DNA of 64,000 bases from assembly GCA_905197485.1 (NCBI GenBank), contig CAJJYZ010000010.1, forward strand, positions 1 to 64,000. Direction: 5' to 3'. Position 1 is the first letter of the stretch, and each line of letters starts with the position of its first letter. The notes under the pieces were generated by a model. That model was not told the origin of the DNA. It worked only from the letters and a program-made list of their open reading frames with translations, and ran no database searches. Positions 16,217-24,578 of this stretch are shown one piece after another. Source of the DNA: an uncultured Lachnospiraceae bacterium. Its GTDB lineage: Bacteria > Bacillota > Clostridia > Lachnospirales > Lachnospiraceae. Made by a program: the position numbers and the translations under genes.

Positions 16217-17601
16217 ACGAAATCAGAACATACAATGATTACAGCACAGAAATTACAGAAACAATCCGCAGCAATCTGACTCCGAAGAGAATTCAGGAAA
16301 AACTGCTCTCCTACCACGAAAATGATATTTCAGATGCTTTGGATTTACTGACAGAAGAGGAACGTAAAAAATTATATAAGATTCTGGATTCCGAATCACT
16401 TGCCGACATTCTGGAATACTCCGAGCATATGGCCGATTACATCCAGGAACTCAGTCTCAGTAAAAAAGTAGAGGTCTTCTCTCATATGGAAACTCCCGAT
16501 ACCGTAGAAGCATTGCGTCAGCTAAGCCGCGAAGAACGGGAAACTCTCATCGACTTATTGAATCCGGAAGTCCGCTCCGAAATCAAGCTTCTCAGCTCGT
16601 TCGACGAGGACGAAATCGGAAGCAAAATGTCTACCAATTATATCACCGTGGAGGACCATTTATCTGTCAAAGAAGCCATGTCCGAACTGGTTCGACAAGC
16701 TGCAGACAACGACAACATCTCTACGATTTATGTGGTAGATAGCAATCGGACATTTTACGGAGCCATTGATTTGAAGGATTTAATCATTGCCCGGGAAGGA
16801 ACCTCTCTCAAAAATATTATGACTTGTTCTTACCCATATGTCTATGCAAGAGCTTCAATTGAAGACTGTATTCCTCAGCTTATGGATTACTCTGAGGACT
16901 CTATCCCAGTACTCGATAACGAAAACAAATTAATTGGAGCAATCACAGCCCATGACCTGGTAGAAGTTGTGGAAGATGAATTAAATGAAGACTATGCAAA
17001 ACTCGCCGGTCTTTCCGCAGAAGAAGACTTGGAAGAACCAATCCGTTTAAGCGTCAGAAAACGTCTCCCTTGGCTTTTCATCCTGCTTGTGATGGGACTT
17101 GGCGTATCTGCCACAGTCGGTTTATTCGAATCCATCGTAGCACAACTTCCGGTAATTATGTGTTTCCAATCCCTGATTCTGGACATGGCAGGAAATGTAG
17201 GTACCCAGTCTCTTGCTGTCGCAATCCGCGTACTGATGGATAAACAAATCTCCGGCAAACAAAAAGCCACCCTCGTTTTGAAAGAATCCAGAGTCGGGCT
17301 TGCCAACGGCATGGTTCTCGGTATTCTTTCCTTCCTAGTAATCGGCGGCTATTTATGCCTGAAGGGAAACGCTATCACATTCGCATTTGCGGTATCTGGA
17401 TGTCTTGGAATCGCTATGGTACTTGCCATGTTGATTTCTTCCTTATCCGGTACAGTAATCCCGATTTTCTTCCAGAAAATCGGTGTAGACCCTGCAGTTG
17501 CCTCTGGCCCTCTTATTACAACAGTCAATGACCTTGTCGCTGTCATTTCCTATTACGGATTAGCATGGTTGATTCTGCTGAAGATTATGAAATTAGGATA
17601 A
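16213..17601 (+). CDS. mgtE: Magnesium transporter MgtE
   Basis: A 462-residue magnesium channel/transporter of the cytoplasmic membrane. Residues about 20-135 form the acidic superhelical MgtE N domain (EEERKKLYKILDSESLADIL). Two CBS domains follow (about 140-260; the second includes SIPVLDNENKLIGAITAHDL). Five membrane helices fill the C-terminal part from about residue 288, with the conserved pore-lining stretch LDMAGNVGTQSLAVAIR near 335-351. In known MgtE proteins the N and CBS domains bind magnesium and close the channel. ATG at 16213 follows AAAGGAGG. It is transcribed alone behind a 320-base leader. Confidence 0.96.
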   Translation: MNEIRTYNDYSTEITETIRSNLTPKRIQEKLLSYHENDISDALDLLTEEERKKLYKILDSESLADILEYSEHMADYIQELSLSKKVEVFSHMETPDTVEALRQLSREERETLIDLLNPEVRSEIKLLSSFDEDEIGSKMSTNYITVEDHLSVKEAMSELVRQAADNDNISTIYVVDSNRTFYGAIDLKDLIIAREGTSLKNIMTCSYPYVYARASIEDCIPQLMDYSEDSIPVLDNENKLIGAITAHDLVEVVEDELNEDYAKLAGLSAEEDLEEPIRLSVRKRLPWLFILLVMGLGVSATVGLFESIVAQLPVIMCFQSLILDMAGNVGTQSLAVAIRVLMDKQISGKQKATLVLKESRVGLANGMVLGILSFLVIGGYLCLKGNAITFAFAVSGCLGIAMVLAMLISSLSGTVIPIFFQKIGVDPAVASGPLITTVNDLVAVISYYGLAWLILLKIMKLG

Positions 17602-17616
17602 TCACTTTTACCAGAA

Positions 17617-17656
17617 AAAAGACGACACAAAGCATCTCGCTTTCATGTCGTCTTTT
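17617..17656. terminator. Bidirectional terminator between mgtE and mrp
   Basis: Arms AAAAGACGACA (17617-17627) and TGTCGTCTTTT (17646-17656) with an inner stem AAAGC (17629-17633)/GCTTT (17639-17643). A and T runs flank the stem, fitting both convergent genes. Confidence 0.9.
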
Positions 17657-17678
17657 CTTGCCTATATACAGACATTCC

Positions 17679-18515
17679 TTATTTCAGTTTCTCAACTGCA
17701 TCTTTTAAGTATGCATTCTCTACTTCGTAGAATTTCTCAGCTTCCACCATCTCCGCAAGTTTTGGGTCAATTGGCATCTTGCCAAGCACATCCACATGAA
17801 GTTCTGCCGCAATCTCATCGATATGGCTCTCTCCGAATACAGAAATCTTCTTTCCGCAATCCGGACATTCCAGATAGCTGTAATTTTCCACAATTCCGAG
17901 TACCGGAATGTTCATCTGTCTCGCCATATAATAAGCTTTTCTAACAATCATCTGCACCAAATCCTGTGGTGACGTTACAATCACAACTCCGTCCACCGGA
18001 AGAGACTGGAATACAGTAAGCGGTACGTCTCCTGTTCCCGGAGGCATGTCCACGAATAAATAGTCCAAATCTCCCCAAAGCACTTCATTCCAGAACTGTG
18101 TCACAACTCCGGCAATAATCGGTCCACGCCAGATAACCGGTGTGTCCTCGGAATCGAGAAGCAGATTGACAGACATAATTCTCGTCTCGTCCTTCGCGAT
18201 ACATGGGAACATGCCAAGTTCATTTCCAACTGCATGTTCATGGATACCATACATCTTCGGAATAGACGGCCCCGTAATATCCGCATCCAAAATACCAACG
18301 GAATAGCCTTGTTCTCTCATCAGTCTTGCAAGGGAGGCAGTCACCATGGATTTACCTACGCCGCCTTTTCCACTTACAATACCGATTACTTTTTTCACAT
18401 GTGTATATTCATTTGCAGGAACTTTTAAGTCCTTCTTACTCGGACAGGAATCTGCGTGAGCACATGAAGAGCATCCTTCCGAAGGACATGCATTCGTATT
18501 TTCCTGTTCTGCCAT
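17679..18515 (-). CDS. Mrp/NBP35-type P-loop ATPase, iron-sulfur cluster carrier
   Basis: A 278-residue MinD-like ATPase that, in characterised relatives (ApbC/Nbp35), carries iron-sulfur clusters to target proteins. The deviant Walker A GKGGVGKS is at about residues 49-56, Switch I is DADITGPSIPKM, and the C-terminal CPDC pair (about residue 212) is the bridging cluster site. The N-terminus also has CX2CX5C (CSSCAHADSC), as in the Nbp35 ferredoxin-like motif. A GTG nine bases upstream is in frame, but ATG 18515 is eight bases from AGGAAG and is chosen. It follows ridA by 12 bases, in one operon. Confidence 0.92.
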   Translation of the reverse strand: MAEQENTNACPSEGCSSCAHADSCPSKKDLKVPANEYTHVKKVIGIVSGKGGVGKSMVTASLARLMREQGYSVGILDADITGPSIPKMYGIHEHAVGNELGMFPCIAKDETRIMSVNLLLDSEDTPVIWRGPIIAGVVTQFWNEVLWGDLDYLFVDMPPGTGDVPLTVFQSLPVDGVVIVTSPQDLVQMIVRKAYYMARQMNIPVLGIVENYSYLECPDCGKKISVFGESHIDEIAAELHVDVLGKMPIDPKLAEMVEAEKFYEVENAYLKDAVEKLK

Positions 18516-18527
18516 TTTTTTCACTTC

Positions 18528-18905
18528 CTATTCTTCTACTACCGCAATCACTTCGATTTCGCAAAGTACATTTTTCGGTAATGTTTTTACTGCAACACAG
18601 CTTCTTGCCGGATTGGATGTGAAATACTTCGCGTACACTTCGTTGAATGCCGCAAAGTCGCCCATATCACTTAAGAAACAAGTTGTCTTTAACACTTTGT
18701 CAAAAGAAGAACCTGCCTCTTCTAAAATTGCTCCGATATTCTTGCATGACTGCTCTGCCTGACCCTTGATATCTTCTGCATCTACATTTCCAGTCTCCGG
18801 GTTAATCGGAACCTGTCCTGCAGAATATAAAATACCGTTGTGTACATATCCCTGTGAATATGGTCCCAATGCTGCTGGTGCTTTTTTTGTTGAAATAACT
18901 CTCAT
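18528..18905 (-). CDS. ridA: RidA family enamine/imine deaminase
   Basis: A 125-residue trimeric protein of the RidA/YjgF/UK114 family. It hydrolyses reactive 2-aminoacrylate and related enamines made by PLP enzymes, releasing ammonia and a keto acid. The family signature PARSCVAVKTLPKNVLCEIEV (last 28 residues, with the conserved arginine) and the GPYSQGYVHNG opening are plain. ATG 18905 follows AAAAGGAGA. It is first in an operon with the iron-sulfur carrier gene. An 18-base palindrome lies upstream. Confidence 0.96.
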   Translation of the reverse strand: MRVISTKKAPAALGPYSQGYVHNGILYSAGQVPINPETGNVDAEDIKGQAEQSCKNIGAILEEAGSSFDKVLKTTCFLSDMGDFAAFNEVYAKYFTSNPARSCVAVKTLPKNVLCEIEVIAVVEE

Positions 18906-18924
18906 AATAAAATCTCCTTTTCTT

Positions 18925-18952
18925 ATTATATTTTAAGATAGTATCCTATCTT
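18925..18952 (-). promoter_or_regulatory. ridA promoter region with a perfect palindrome
   Basis: The minus strand has a -10 box TATAAT (18925-18930). The -35 position is covered by the palindrome AAGATAG-tatc-CTATCTT (18935-18952). No good -35 box is seen, so an activator or repressor binding the palindrome is likely. The regulator is unknown. Confidence 0.5.
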
Positions 18953-18978
18953 ATTTACTTTATTCTTGTTTACAAAAT

Positions 18979-20373
18979 TTATGTTTCTTTCAGATTCTCT
19001 CTTGTCACATCTTTCAGCCACTTATATCCAAAGAAACGTTTTAAAGCGATTGGCACTTTAATAATCTCGTCACTCATTAGTATAACATAAACTACCGGCA
19101 CACTGCAATGGAATATAAATGCTGCTACCGCTCCGAGAATAATAGAACAACCCCACATCGTCGCCACATCCAGTACAAGACCGAACTTCGTATCTCCGCC
19201 GGAACGGAATACACCAACAACAAGCGTACAATTGACTGCCTGTGCTACTGCAAAATACGACATAACAAAAAACATAAAGGACAAGTAATCCTGTGCTTCC
19301 GGCGTAAGCGCCATCGTCGCATTGGCAATCGGTGCGGAAATCAAAATCACACACGCGCCGCCAAGTCCAAGCAGGAAGCTGAGCCATGTGAACCGCTTTC
19401 CATATGCCTTCGCATGCTCAAACTTCTTCTCCCCAATCGTTTTTCCAAGATAAATCGCCGTTGCATTAGAAATTCCGAAAACGACAACCTGCGCCAACTG
19501 TCTTACCACCTGAGCCACCGAGTTTGCCGCCACCGCCGCGCTTCCAAGATGACCGATAATCGCAGTGTTTGCCGAACTTCCAAGTCCCCACATCAACTCG
19601 TTTAATACGACCGGCATAGAGTACACGAGGAAATCCTTCAAAAGCACCTTATCCACATGCACGAAGTCTTTCCAACGGATTCTTACCGTATGATTTTTGA
19701 AATGCGCGTACCCAAGCACAATCAAAAGCTCCACAATACGGGAAATTAAGGTTCCGATTGCCGCTCCACGCACATGAAGCGTCGGGAATCCTAAGAGTCC
19801 GTAAATCAAAATCGCATTGATGACCACATTCGTACACAATGAGATTCCGTATACGACTGTGGCAATCACCACACGCTCAATGCTTCGCATAATATTCAGA
19901 TACACTTGTGTAAACGCCATGAAGAGATAGGAAAATGCTACAATCTGTAAATACTTCACACCTTCCGCCACGACTTCCGGGTCATTGGTATAAATATGCA
20001 TCAGCGTCTCCGGCATAAAAAGAGCCGCAAGACAGAATAGAAGCGCCACCCCGAGTCCTGCACGAAGCCCGAGCCCCAGGATTTTCTCAATCGTACGCGT
20101 ATCCCCTTTTCCCCAATACTGGGCGGTCAGTACGGTTGCCCCAGACGTAATTCCCATGAATACGAGCGTCATAATAAACTGAATCTGCCCCGCAAGAGAC
20201 GCCCCGGATAAGACCTTCTCGCTCACCGAACCGAGCATCATAACGTCCGCCGCCGTCACGCCCACATTAATCAGATTCTGCAGCGCCATCGGAATGACAA
20301 GCGCCATGACGCTCCTGTAAAAATTCTTCCAATCAATATTCAAATTATCTAATTTCTTCTGTTTCCCCCACAC
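18979..20373 (-). CDS. MATE family efflux transporter
   Basis: A 464-residue MATE transporter with twelve predicted helices; the first pair begins FYRSVMALVIPMALQNLINVG (about 18-38) and is followed by the DVMMLG loop, the usual MATE N-terminal pattern. It differs from the MATE protein at 9314-10717 and belongs to a different branch. The start at 20373 is GTG, 12 bases after AAGGAGT; no other start is near. It overlaps the end of lgt by 29 bases, so the two are co-transcribed. Substrate unknown; drug or metabolite export is inferred. Confidence 0.9.
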   Translation of the reverse strand: MWGKQKKLDNLNIDWKNFYRSVMALVIPMALQNLINVGVTAADVMMLGSVSEKVLSGASLAGQIQFIMTLVFMGITSGATVLTAQYWGKGDTRTIEKILGLGLRAGLGVALLFCLAALFMPETLMHIYTNDPEVVAEGVKYLQIVAFSYLFMAFTQVYLNIMRSIERVVIATVVYGISLCTNVVINAILIYGLLGFPTLHVRGAAIGTLISRIVELLIVLGYAHFKNHTVRIRWKDFVHVDKVLLKDFLVYSMPVVLNELMWGLGSSANTAIIGHLGSAAVAANSVAQVVRQLAQVVVFGISNATAIYLGKTIGEKKFEHAKAYGKRFTWLSFLLGLGGACVILISAPIANATMALTPEAQDYLSFMFFVMSYFAVAQAVNCTLVVGVFRSGGDTKFGLVLDVATMWGCSIILGAVAAFIFHCSVPVVYVILMSDEIIKVPIALKRFFGYKWLKDVTRENLKET

Positions 20374-21130
20374 GTTCTTCTTTAACTCCTTTCCTCTTCA
20401 GCAGAACGATACTCAAAATTCCGATTATCAGTGTAAAAATAGAAATAAATTGAGAGGTCGATAAAAAGCTTACGCTTCCTCTCGGGTCATTTCGAAGCAT
20501 CTCGATGAGAAATCTTCCGATGCTGTAAAAAATCAAATAAAAGGATACCACGATTCCTTCTGTTTTCCGTTTCTTCGTAATCCACAACAACAAAAAGAAA
20601 TGCAGGAAATCCGCCGCGCTGGATATCAACTGCGTCGGAATCAGCGACACATGATTCGGTGCGAACGGTGAATGTTCAAATGTCACCCCGTACCAGGCGC
20701 TCGTCTCTCTTCCGTAACAGCATCCCGCCATAAAACAGCCGATTCTTCCGAATCCCTGCGCTAACGCAAGAGAAGGCGCCGCAATGTCAAAATATTTCCA
20801 CACCGGAAGTTTCTTCCACCGGCAATACAAATAAGCGCCGAAAATCCCGCCGATGATTCCCCCGTAGACAACGAATCCCTCCGACAGACTCAAAAGAATC
20901 GACGGGTCTTCCAGAATATCTTTGATTTCTGTGATAAAAAAGAGAAGCTTCGCTCCCAACATTCCGAATATCAATCCGAGAATCGCGATTCCATACATAT
21001 GGTCTCCATTCAGCCCATATTTCTTCGCCCGGAAATCTGCCGCCATAATCGCCGCTATGATTCCGATGGCAATCATAAATCCATAACTATAGAGCGTAAA
21101 CGGCCCTATCTCAAATAATATGTATCTCAT
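20345..21130 (-). CDS. lgt: Prolipoprotein diacylglyceryl transferase
   Basis: A 261-residue membrane enzyme that moves diacylglycerol from phosphatidylglycerol to the lipobox cysteine of prolipoproteins, the first step of lipoprotein maturation. The Lgt signature GRIGCFMAGCCYGRET is at about residues 130-145 and the conserved YGG of helix 3 (VYGGIIGGIFGAYLYCR) comes before it. Seven hydrophobic segments are visible. An in-frame GTG lies 12 bases upstream, but the ATG at 21130 is eight bases from AGGTGA. The PepSY lipoprotein at 26444 is one likely substrate. Confidence 0.95.
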   Translation of the reverse strand: MRYILFEIGPFTLYSYGFMIAIGIIAAIMAADFRAKKYGLNGDHMYGIAILGLIFGMLGAKLLFFITEIKDILEDPSILLSLSEGFVVYGGIIGGIFGAYLYCRWKKLPVWKYFDIAAPSLALAQGFGRIGCFMAGCCYGRETSAWYGVTFEHSPFAPNHVSLIPTQLISSAADFLHFFLLLWITKKRKTEGIVVSFYLIFYSIGRFLIEMLRNDPRGSVSFLSTSQFISIFTLIIGILSIVLLKRKGVKEERVGETEEIR

Positions 21131-21188
21131 AATTTTTGTCACCTCACCATGCTATATTCTACATGAAAACAAAAGAATTGTAAACCTT

Positions 21189-21242
21189 GTTGACAAATCA
21201 ACTTTTATCCAGTATAGTAGATTTGCTTGTTGATAAATCAAC
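21189..21242 (+). promoter_or_regulatory. Promoter with two operator copies for the MarR operon
   Basis: Two near-identical palindromes, GTTGACAAATCAAC (21189-21202) and GTTGATAAATCAAC (21229-21242), lie 40 bases apart. The promoter is TTGACA (21190-21195), 17 bases, TATAGT (21213-21218). The first palindrome thus covers the -35 box and the second lies just past the start site. This suits autorepression by the MarR protein encoded next. Confidence 0.8.
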
Positions 21243-21269
21243 TTTTACACATTAGAAAAGAGGTTATAC

Positions 21270-21716
21270 ATGATAGACAGATTCGAAAAACTGACAACCG
21301 GAGTCTCCCGGATTTACAAAAAGATTCAAAGAATCAAAAAACATGAAATGAGCGCTTTCGGCTTAAAAGGAACACATGTCATGTGCATCTACTATCTTTC
21401 TTCCACTCCGGAAGGTCTCACCGCATCCGACTTGTGTATCAGATGCAACGAAGACAAGGCCGCCGTTTCCCGAATGCTTTCCGAACTGGAAGCCGGAGGT
21501 TTCATTTCCTACGAGAACGCTTCCATCGGGAAAAAATATCGAACGAGAGCTGTCCTGACCGAACAAGGGAAGGACTACGCGGAGCGCATCGGCAACCTGA
21601 TTCTCCAATTTACAGAGCTGTGCGGAGAAGGCATCTCCGATGAGGAGCGGGAAATTTTCTACCGCGTACTCCTTCTGATTGCAGATAATATTGAAACCAT
21701 TGAAAGGAAACTATAA
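21270..21716 (+). CDS. MarR family transcriptional regulator
   Basis: A 148-residue MarR protein. The winged helix-turn-helix runs from about residues 45 to 105 (TASDLCIRCNEDKAAVSRMLSELEAGGFISY), with dimerisation helices at both ends. ATG 21270 follows AAAGAGG. It is first in an operon with an alcohol dehydrogenase (two-base gap) and an aldehyde dehydrogenase, and two palindromes overlap its promoter. It probably represses the operon until an aldehyde, alcohol or phenolic ligand binds; the ligand is inferred, not seen. Confidence 0.93.
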   Translation: MIDRFEKLTTGVSRIYKKIQRIKKHEMSAFGLKGTHVMCIYYLSSTPEGLTASDLCIRCNEDKAAVSRMLSELEAGGFISYENASIGKKYRTRAVLTEQGKDYAERIGNLILQFTELCGEGISDEEREIFYRVLLLIADNIETIERKL

Positions 21717-21717
21717 A

Positions 21718-22923
21718 ATGAATCCAGTCAAAAAACTTTATTGCAGAACATTTCAAACGGGGCTGAAGCTTGCGCTTCCATTTCTCCCTTATCGCAAACC
21801 GACGATGAAGGGAAGCGTAAGAAACATTCCGGAAGTCATCCAAAAACACCGGTGCAGCCGGGTATTGATTATTACCGACGAAGGCATTCGTGCGCTTGGT
21901 CTGCTCCACCATCTGGAAAACCACCTGTTAAACGCTCAGATTCCTTACGTCATCTACGACAAAACGGTTGCCAATCCGACCACGAAAAATGTGGCAGAGG
22001 CGCGAAAGCTTTACGAGGAAAACCAGTGCGACGTTCTCATCGGCTTCGGCGGCGGCTCCAGCATGGATTGCGCGAAAGCCGTCGGAGCCCGCATCGCAAG
22101 ACCGAAAAAATCTCTCGCTCAAATGAAAGGAATCCTCAAAGTCCGGAGACGAATCCCTCTCCTGATTGCCATTCCCACGACCGCCGGAACCGGAAGCGAG
22201 ACGACACTCGCCGCTGTCATTACAGATTTCGATACACGACACAAATACGCAATCAACGATTTCCCTTTGATTCCGCGTTACGCAGTTTTAGACCCTAAGA
22301 TGACGCGAAGCCTTCCTCCATTTCTGACAGCTACAACAGGGATGGACGCTCTGACTCATGCCATCGAAGCATTTATCGGAAACTCCACCACTTACGCTAC
22401 AAGAAAAGATGCGCTTCTTGCCGTAAAACTCATTTTCGAGAATCTGGAAGCCGTATACCATGACGGCTCCAATCTGGAAGGACGGAGGAATATGCTGCAC
22501 GCTTCTTTCTATGCCGGCTGTGCATTTACGAAGTCTTATGTCGGTTATGTTCACGCCATCGCCCACTCACTCGGGGGCGCTTATAACATTCCTCATGGAC
22601 TTGCAAATGCGGTCATCCTTCCATATCTGTTGGAGGCTTACGGTTCATCCATCCACAAGAAACTGCGTATTCTTGCGGTGGAAGCTGGACTTGTCTCCCC
22701 GGAAGTTTCGAATGAAGAAGGCGCCTCTGTATTCATACAGACCATCCGCGCCATGAACGCTTCCTTTGGAATCGGCACGACTATCCCTGAAATCAAGAAA
22801 GAAGACATTCCAAAGCTTGCACGAGATGCAGAAAAAGAAGCAAATCCACTCTACCCTGTTCCGGTTCTTATGAATGCAAAAGAATTGGAGCAATTCTACG
22901 TTATGCTGATGGAGGAAAACTAA
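21718..22923 (+). CDS. Iron-containing alcohol dehydrogenase
   Basis: A 401-residue group III (iron-type) dehydrogenase that interconverts an alcohol and an aldehyde with NAD(P). The nucleotide-binding GGGSSMDCAKA is near residues 103-113, TAGTGSET near 156-163, and the metal site includes GMDALTHAIEA (about 206-216) and HAIAHSLGGAYNIPHG (about 278-293). ATG 21718 follows AAAGGA; longer in-frame starts overlap marR. The stop is followed by the ALDH start one base on. Together the two enzymes would convert an alcohol to an acid, or detoxify aldehydes. Confidence 0.93.
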   Translation: MNPVKKLYCRTFQTGLKLALPFLPYRKPTMKGSVRNIPEVIQKHRCSRVLIITDEGIRALGLLHHLENHLLNAQIPYVIYDKTVANPTTKNVAEARKLYEENQCDVLIGFGGGSSMDCAKAVGARIARPKKSLAQMKGILKVRRRIPLLIAIPTTAGTGSETTLAAVITDFDTRHKYAINDFPLIPRYAVLDPKMTRSLPPFLTATTGMDALTHAIEAFIGNSTTYATRKDALLAVKLIFENLEAVYHDGSNLEGRRNMLHASFYAGCAFTKSYVGYVHAIAHSLGGAYNIPHGLANAVILPYLLEAYGSSIHKKLRILAVEAGLVSPEVSNEEGASVFIQTIRAMNASFGIGTTIPEIKKEDIPKLARDAEKEANPLYPVPVLMNAKELEQFYVMLMEEN

Positions 22924-22924
22924 C

Positions 22925-24304
22925 ATGACACAAGAAGAAATCAAACAGATTGTAACAAAACAGCGCCGCTTTTTTCACACCGGAGCGACACTCCCGGTCG
23001 AAAACCGGCTGAAAGCGCTTCAGAATTTAAAGACATGCATCCTCAAATATGAAGACGACATCCATAAGGCCTTAAAAACAGACCTGGGGAAGAGTTCTTT
23101 CGAAAGCTATATGTGCGAAACCGGACTTGTACTTAGCGAGCTGACGTATATGATTCGCCACGTCCGCCGCTTCGCCAAAGAAAAACGCGTGCCTACGCCC
23201 CTCGCTCAGTTTCATTCCCGAAGCTTTAAAAAGCCTTCTCCTTACGGCGTCACTCTTATCATGAGTCCCTGGAATTACCCCTTTATGCTCACGATAGAAC
23301 CTCTCATAGACGCCATTGCCGCCGGAAATACAGCAGTCTTAAAGCCAAGCGCCTATTCGCCAGCCACAACACATATCATCTGCACCATCATCAAAGAATG
23401 CTTTTCACCGGAATATGTGGCAGTTGTGACCGGCGGGCGCGCAGAAAACACCTGTCTGTTAGAAGAACATTTTGACTATATTTTCTTCACCGGAAGCCCC
23501 TCTGTCGGAAAAGAAGTCATGCGCCACGCCTCGGAACATCTGACTCCCGTCACACTGGAGCTCGGAGGAAAAAGTCCTTGTATCGTAGAAAAAACGGCGA
23601 ATCTGAAACTGGCAGCAAGACGCATCGTATTCGGTAAATACTTAAACTGCGGACAGACATGTGTAGCTCCTGATTATATCTATTGTGAAAAAGAGATAAA
23701 AGACGCTCTCATCCAAGAATTAAAGAGGGAAATCATCCGCCAATTCGGCGCCTCCCCACTTAAGAATCAGGCATATGGGAAAATCATCAACGAGAAACAT
23801 TTCTATAGAATTATGGGGCTGATTGACAGCGAAAAAATCGCCTATGGAGGCCGTTACAACGAAGAAGCGCTGCAAATCGAGCCGACCATTCTGGATGACG
23901 TCACATGGGAAGACGCCGTCATGAAAGAAGAAATCTTTGGTCCGGTACTTCCAATCGTCACTTACGACTCCATAGATGATGCCATCCGAAAGATGAATGA
24001 TATGCCCCATCCACTGGCGCTCTATCTCTTTACCTCCAATCAAGCTTTAGCAAGGAAAGTCACCTCATCCTGTGGATTCGGAGGCGGATGTATCAACGAC
24101 GTTGTCATTCATCTCGCCACAAGCGAAATGGGCTTCGGCGGATTCGGGGAGAGCGGAATGGGCTCCTACCATGGAAAAGACGGATTCGATACGTTTTCCC
24201 ATTGGAAAAGTATCGTAGACAAAAAAACATGGCTGGACCTTCCAATCAGGTACCAGCCTTATACAAACACATATGAAAGATTGTTAAAACTATTTCTCAA
24301 ATAA
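22925..24304 (+). CDS. Aldehyde dehydrogenase family protein
   Basis: A 459-residue NAD(P)-dependent aldehyde dehydrogenase of the short class-3-like (fatty/aromatic aldehyde) group. Visible are the coenzyme loop FTGSPSVGKEVM (about 188-199), the general base in TLELGGKSP (about 211-219) and the catalytic cysteine in NCGQTCVAPDY (about 240-250). It has a hydrophobic tail (RLLKLFLK), as in membrane-attached fatty aldehyde dehydrogenases. It is co-transcribed with the iron alcohol dehydrogenase, and its last 15 bases overlap the convergent Cys-rich gene. Confidence 0.93.
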   Translation: MTQEEIKQIVTKQRRFFHTGATLPVENRLKALQNLKTCILKYEDDIHKALKTDLGKSSFESYMCETGLVLSELTYMIRHVRRFAKEKRVPTPLAQFHSRSFKKPSPYGVTLIMSPWNYPFMLTIEPLIDAIAAGNTAVLKPSAYSPATTHIICTIIKECFSPEYVAVVTGGRAENTCLLEEHFDYIFFTGSPSVGKEVMRHASEHLTPVTLELGGKSPCIVEKTANLKLAARRIVFGKYLNCGQTCVAPDYIYCEKEIKDALIQELKREIIRQFGASPLKNQAYGKIINEKHFYRIMGLIDSEKIAYGGRYNEEALQIEPTILDDVTWEDAVMKEEIFGPVLPIVTYDSIDDAIRKMNDMPHPLALYLFTSNQALARKVTSSCGFGGGCINDVVIHLATSEMGFGGFGESGMGSYHGKDGFDTFSHWKSIVDKKTWLDLPIRYQPYTNTYERLLKLFLK

Positions 24305-24529
24305 TCTTTTCAGCACTTTCTCATAGTTTTCTCTCTTATGCGGAAACAGACAGTTGGAACAATCTTTGATGCCTGTTTCCGTATAAGTAAAGTTTCCTCC
24401 GCATTCCTCCCCTTTCAGATAAAGGGGACAGTAACAAAAGAGGCAGTTAAAATCTTCTGCCTCTTTCACCTTATGACAAGGAAAATATTCACATTCTTTG
24501 TTTTGAAAGAATTTATAATGCTCTGACAT
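24290..24529 (-). CDS. Cysteine-rich small domain protein
   Basis: A 79-residue protein of the cysteine-rich small domain family (PF04071 type). Nine cysteines are spread through it: ECEYFPCH near 12-19, NCLFCYC near 28-34, EECGG near 43, and DCSNC near 56-60. They probably bind zinc or an iron-sulfur cluster. Relatives are sometimes fused or adjacent to cobalamin genes, but none are here. It overlaps the 3' end of the aldehyde dehydrogenase gene on the other strand. Function unknown. Confidence 0.85.
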   Translation of the reverse strand: MSEHYKFFQNKECEYFPCHKVKEAEDFNCLFCYCPLYLKGEECGGNFTYTETGIKDCSNCLFPHKRENYEKVLKRLFEK

Positions 24530-24578
24530 GTTCGTATACTCCTTTCATAGAAACGTTCACATTTCTATCCATAGTATA

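Noticed and set aside
21741..22298. A 185-codon open frame in a second plus-strand phase
   Set aside because: It is an alternative frame of the iron alcohol dehydrogenase gene, rich in Arg and Ser, without start signals.
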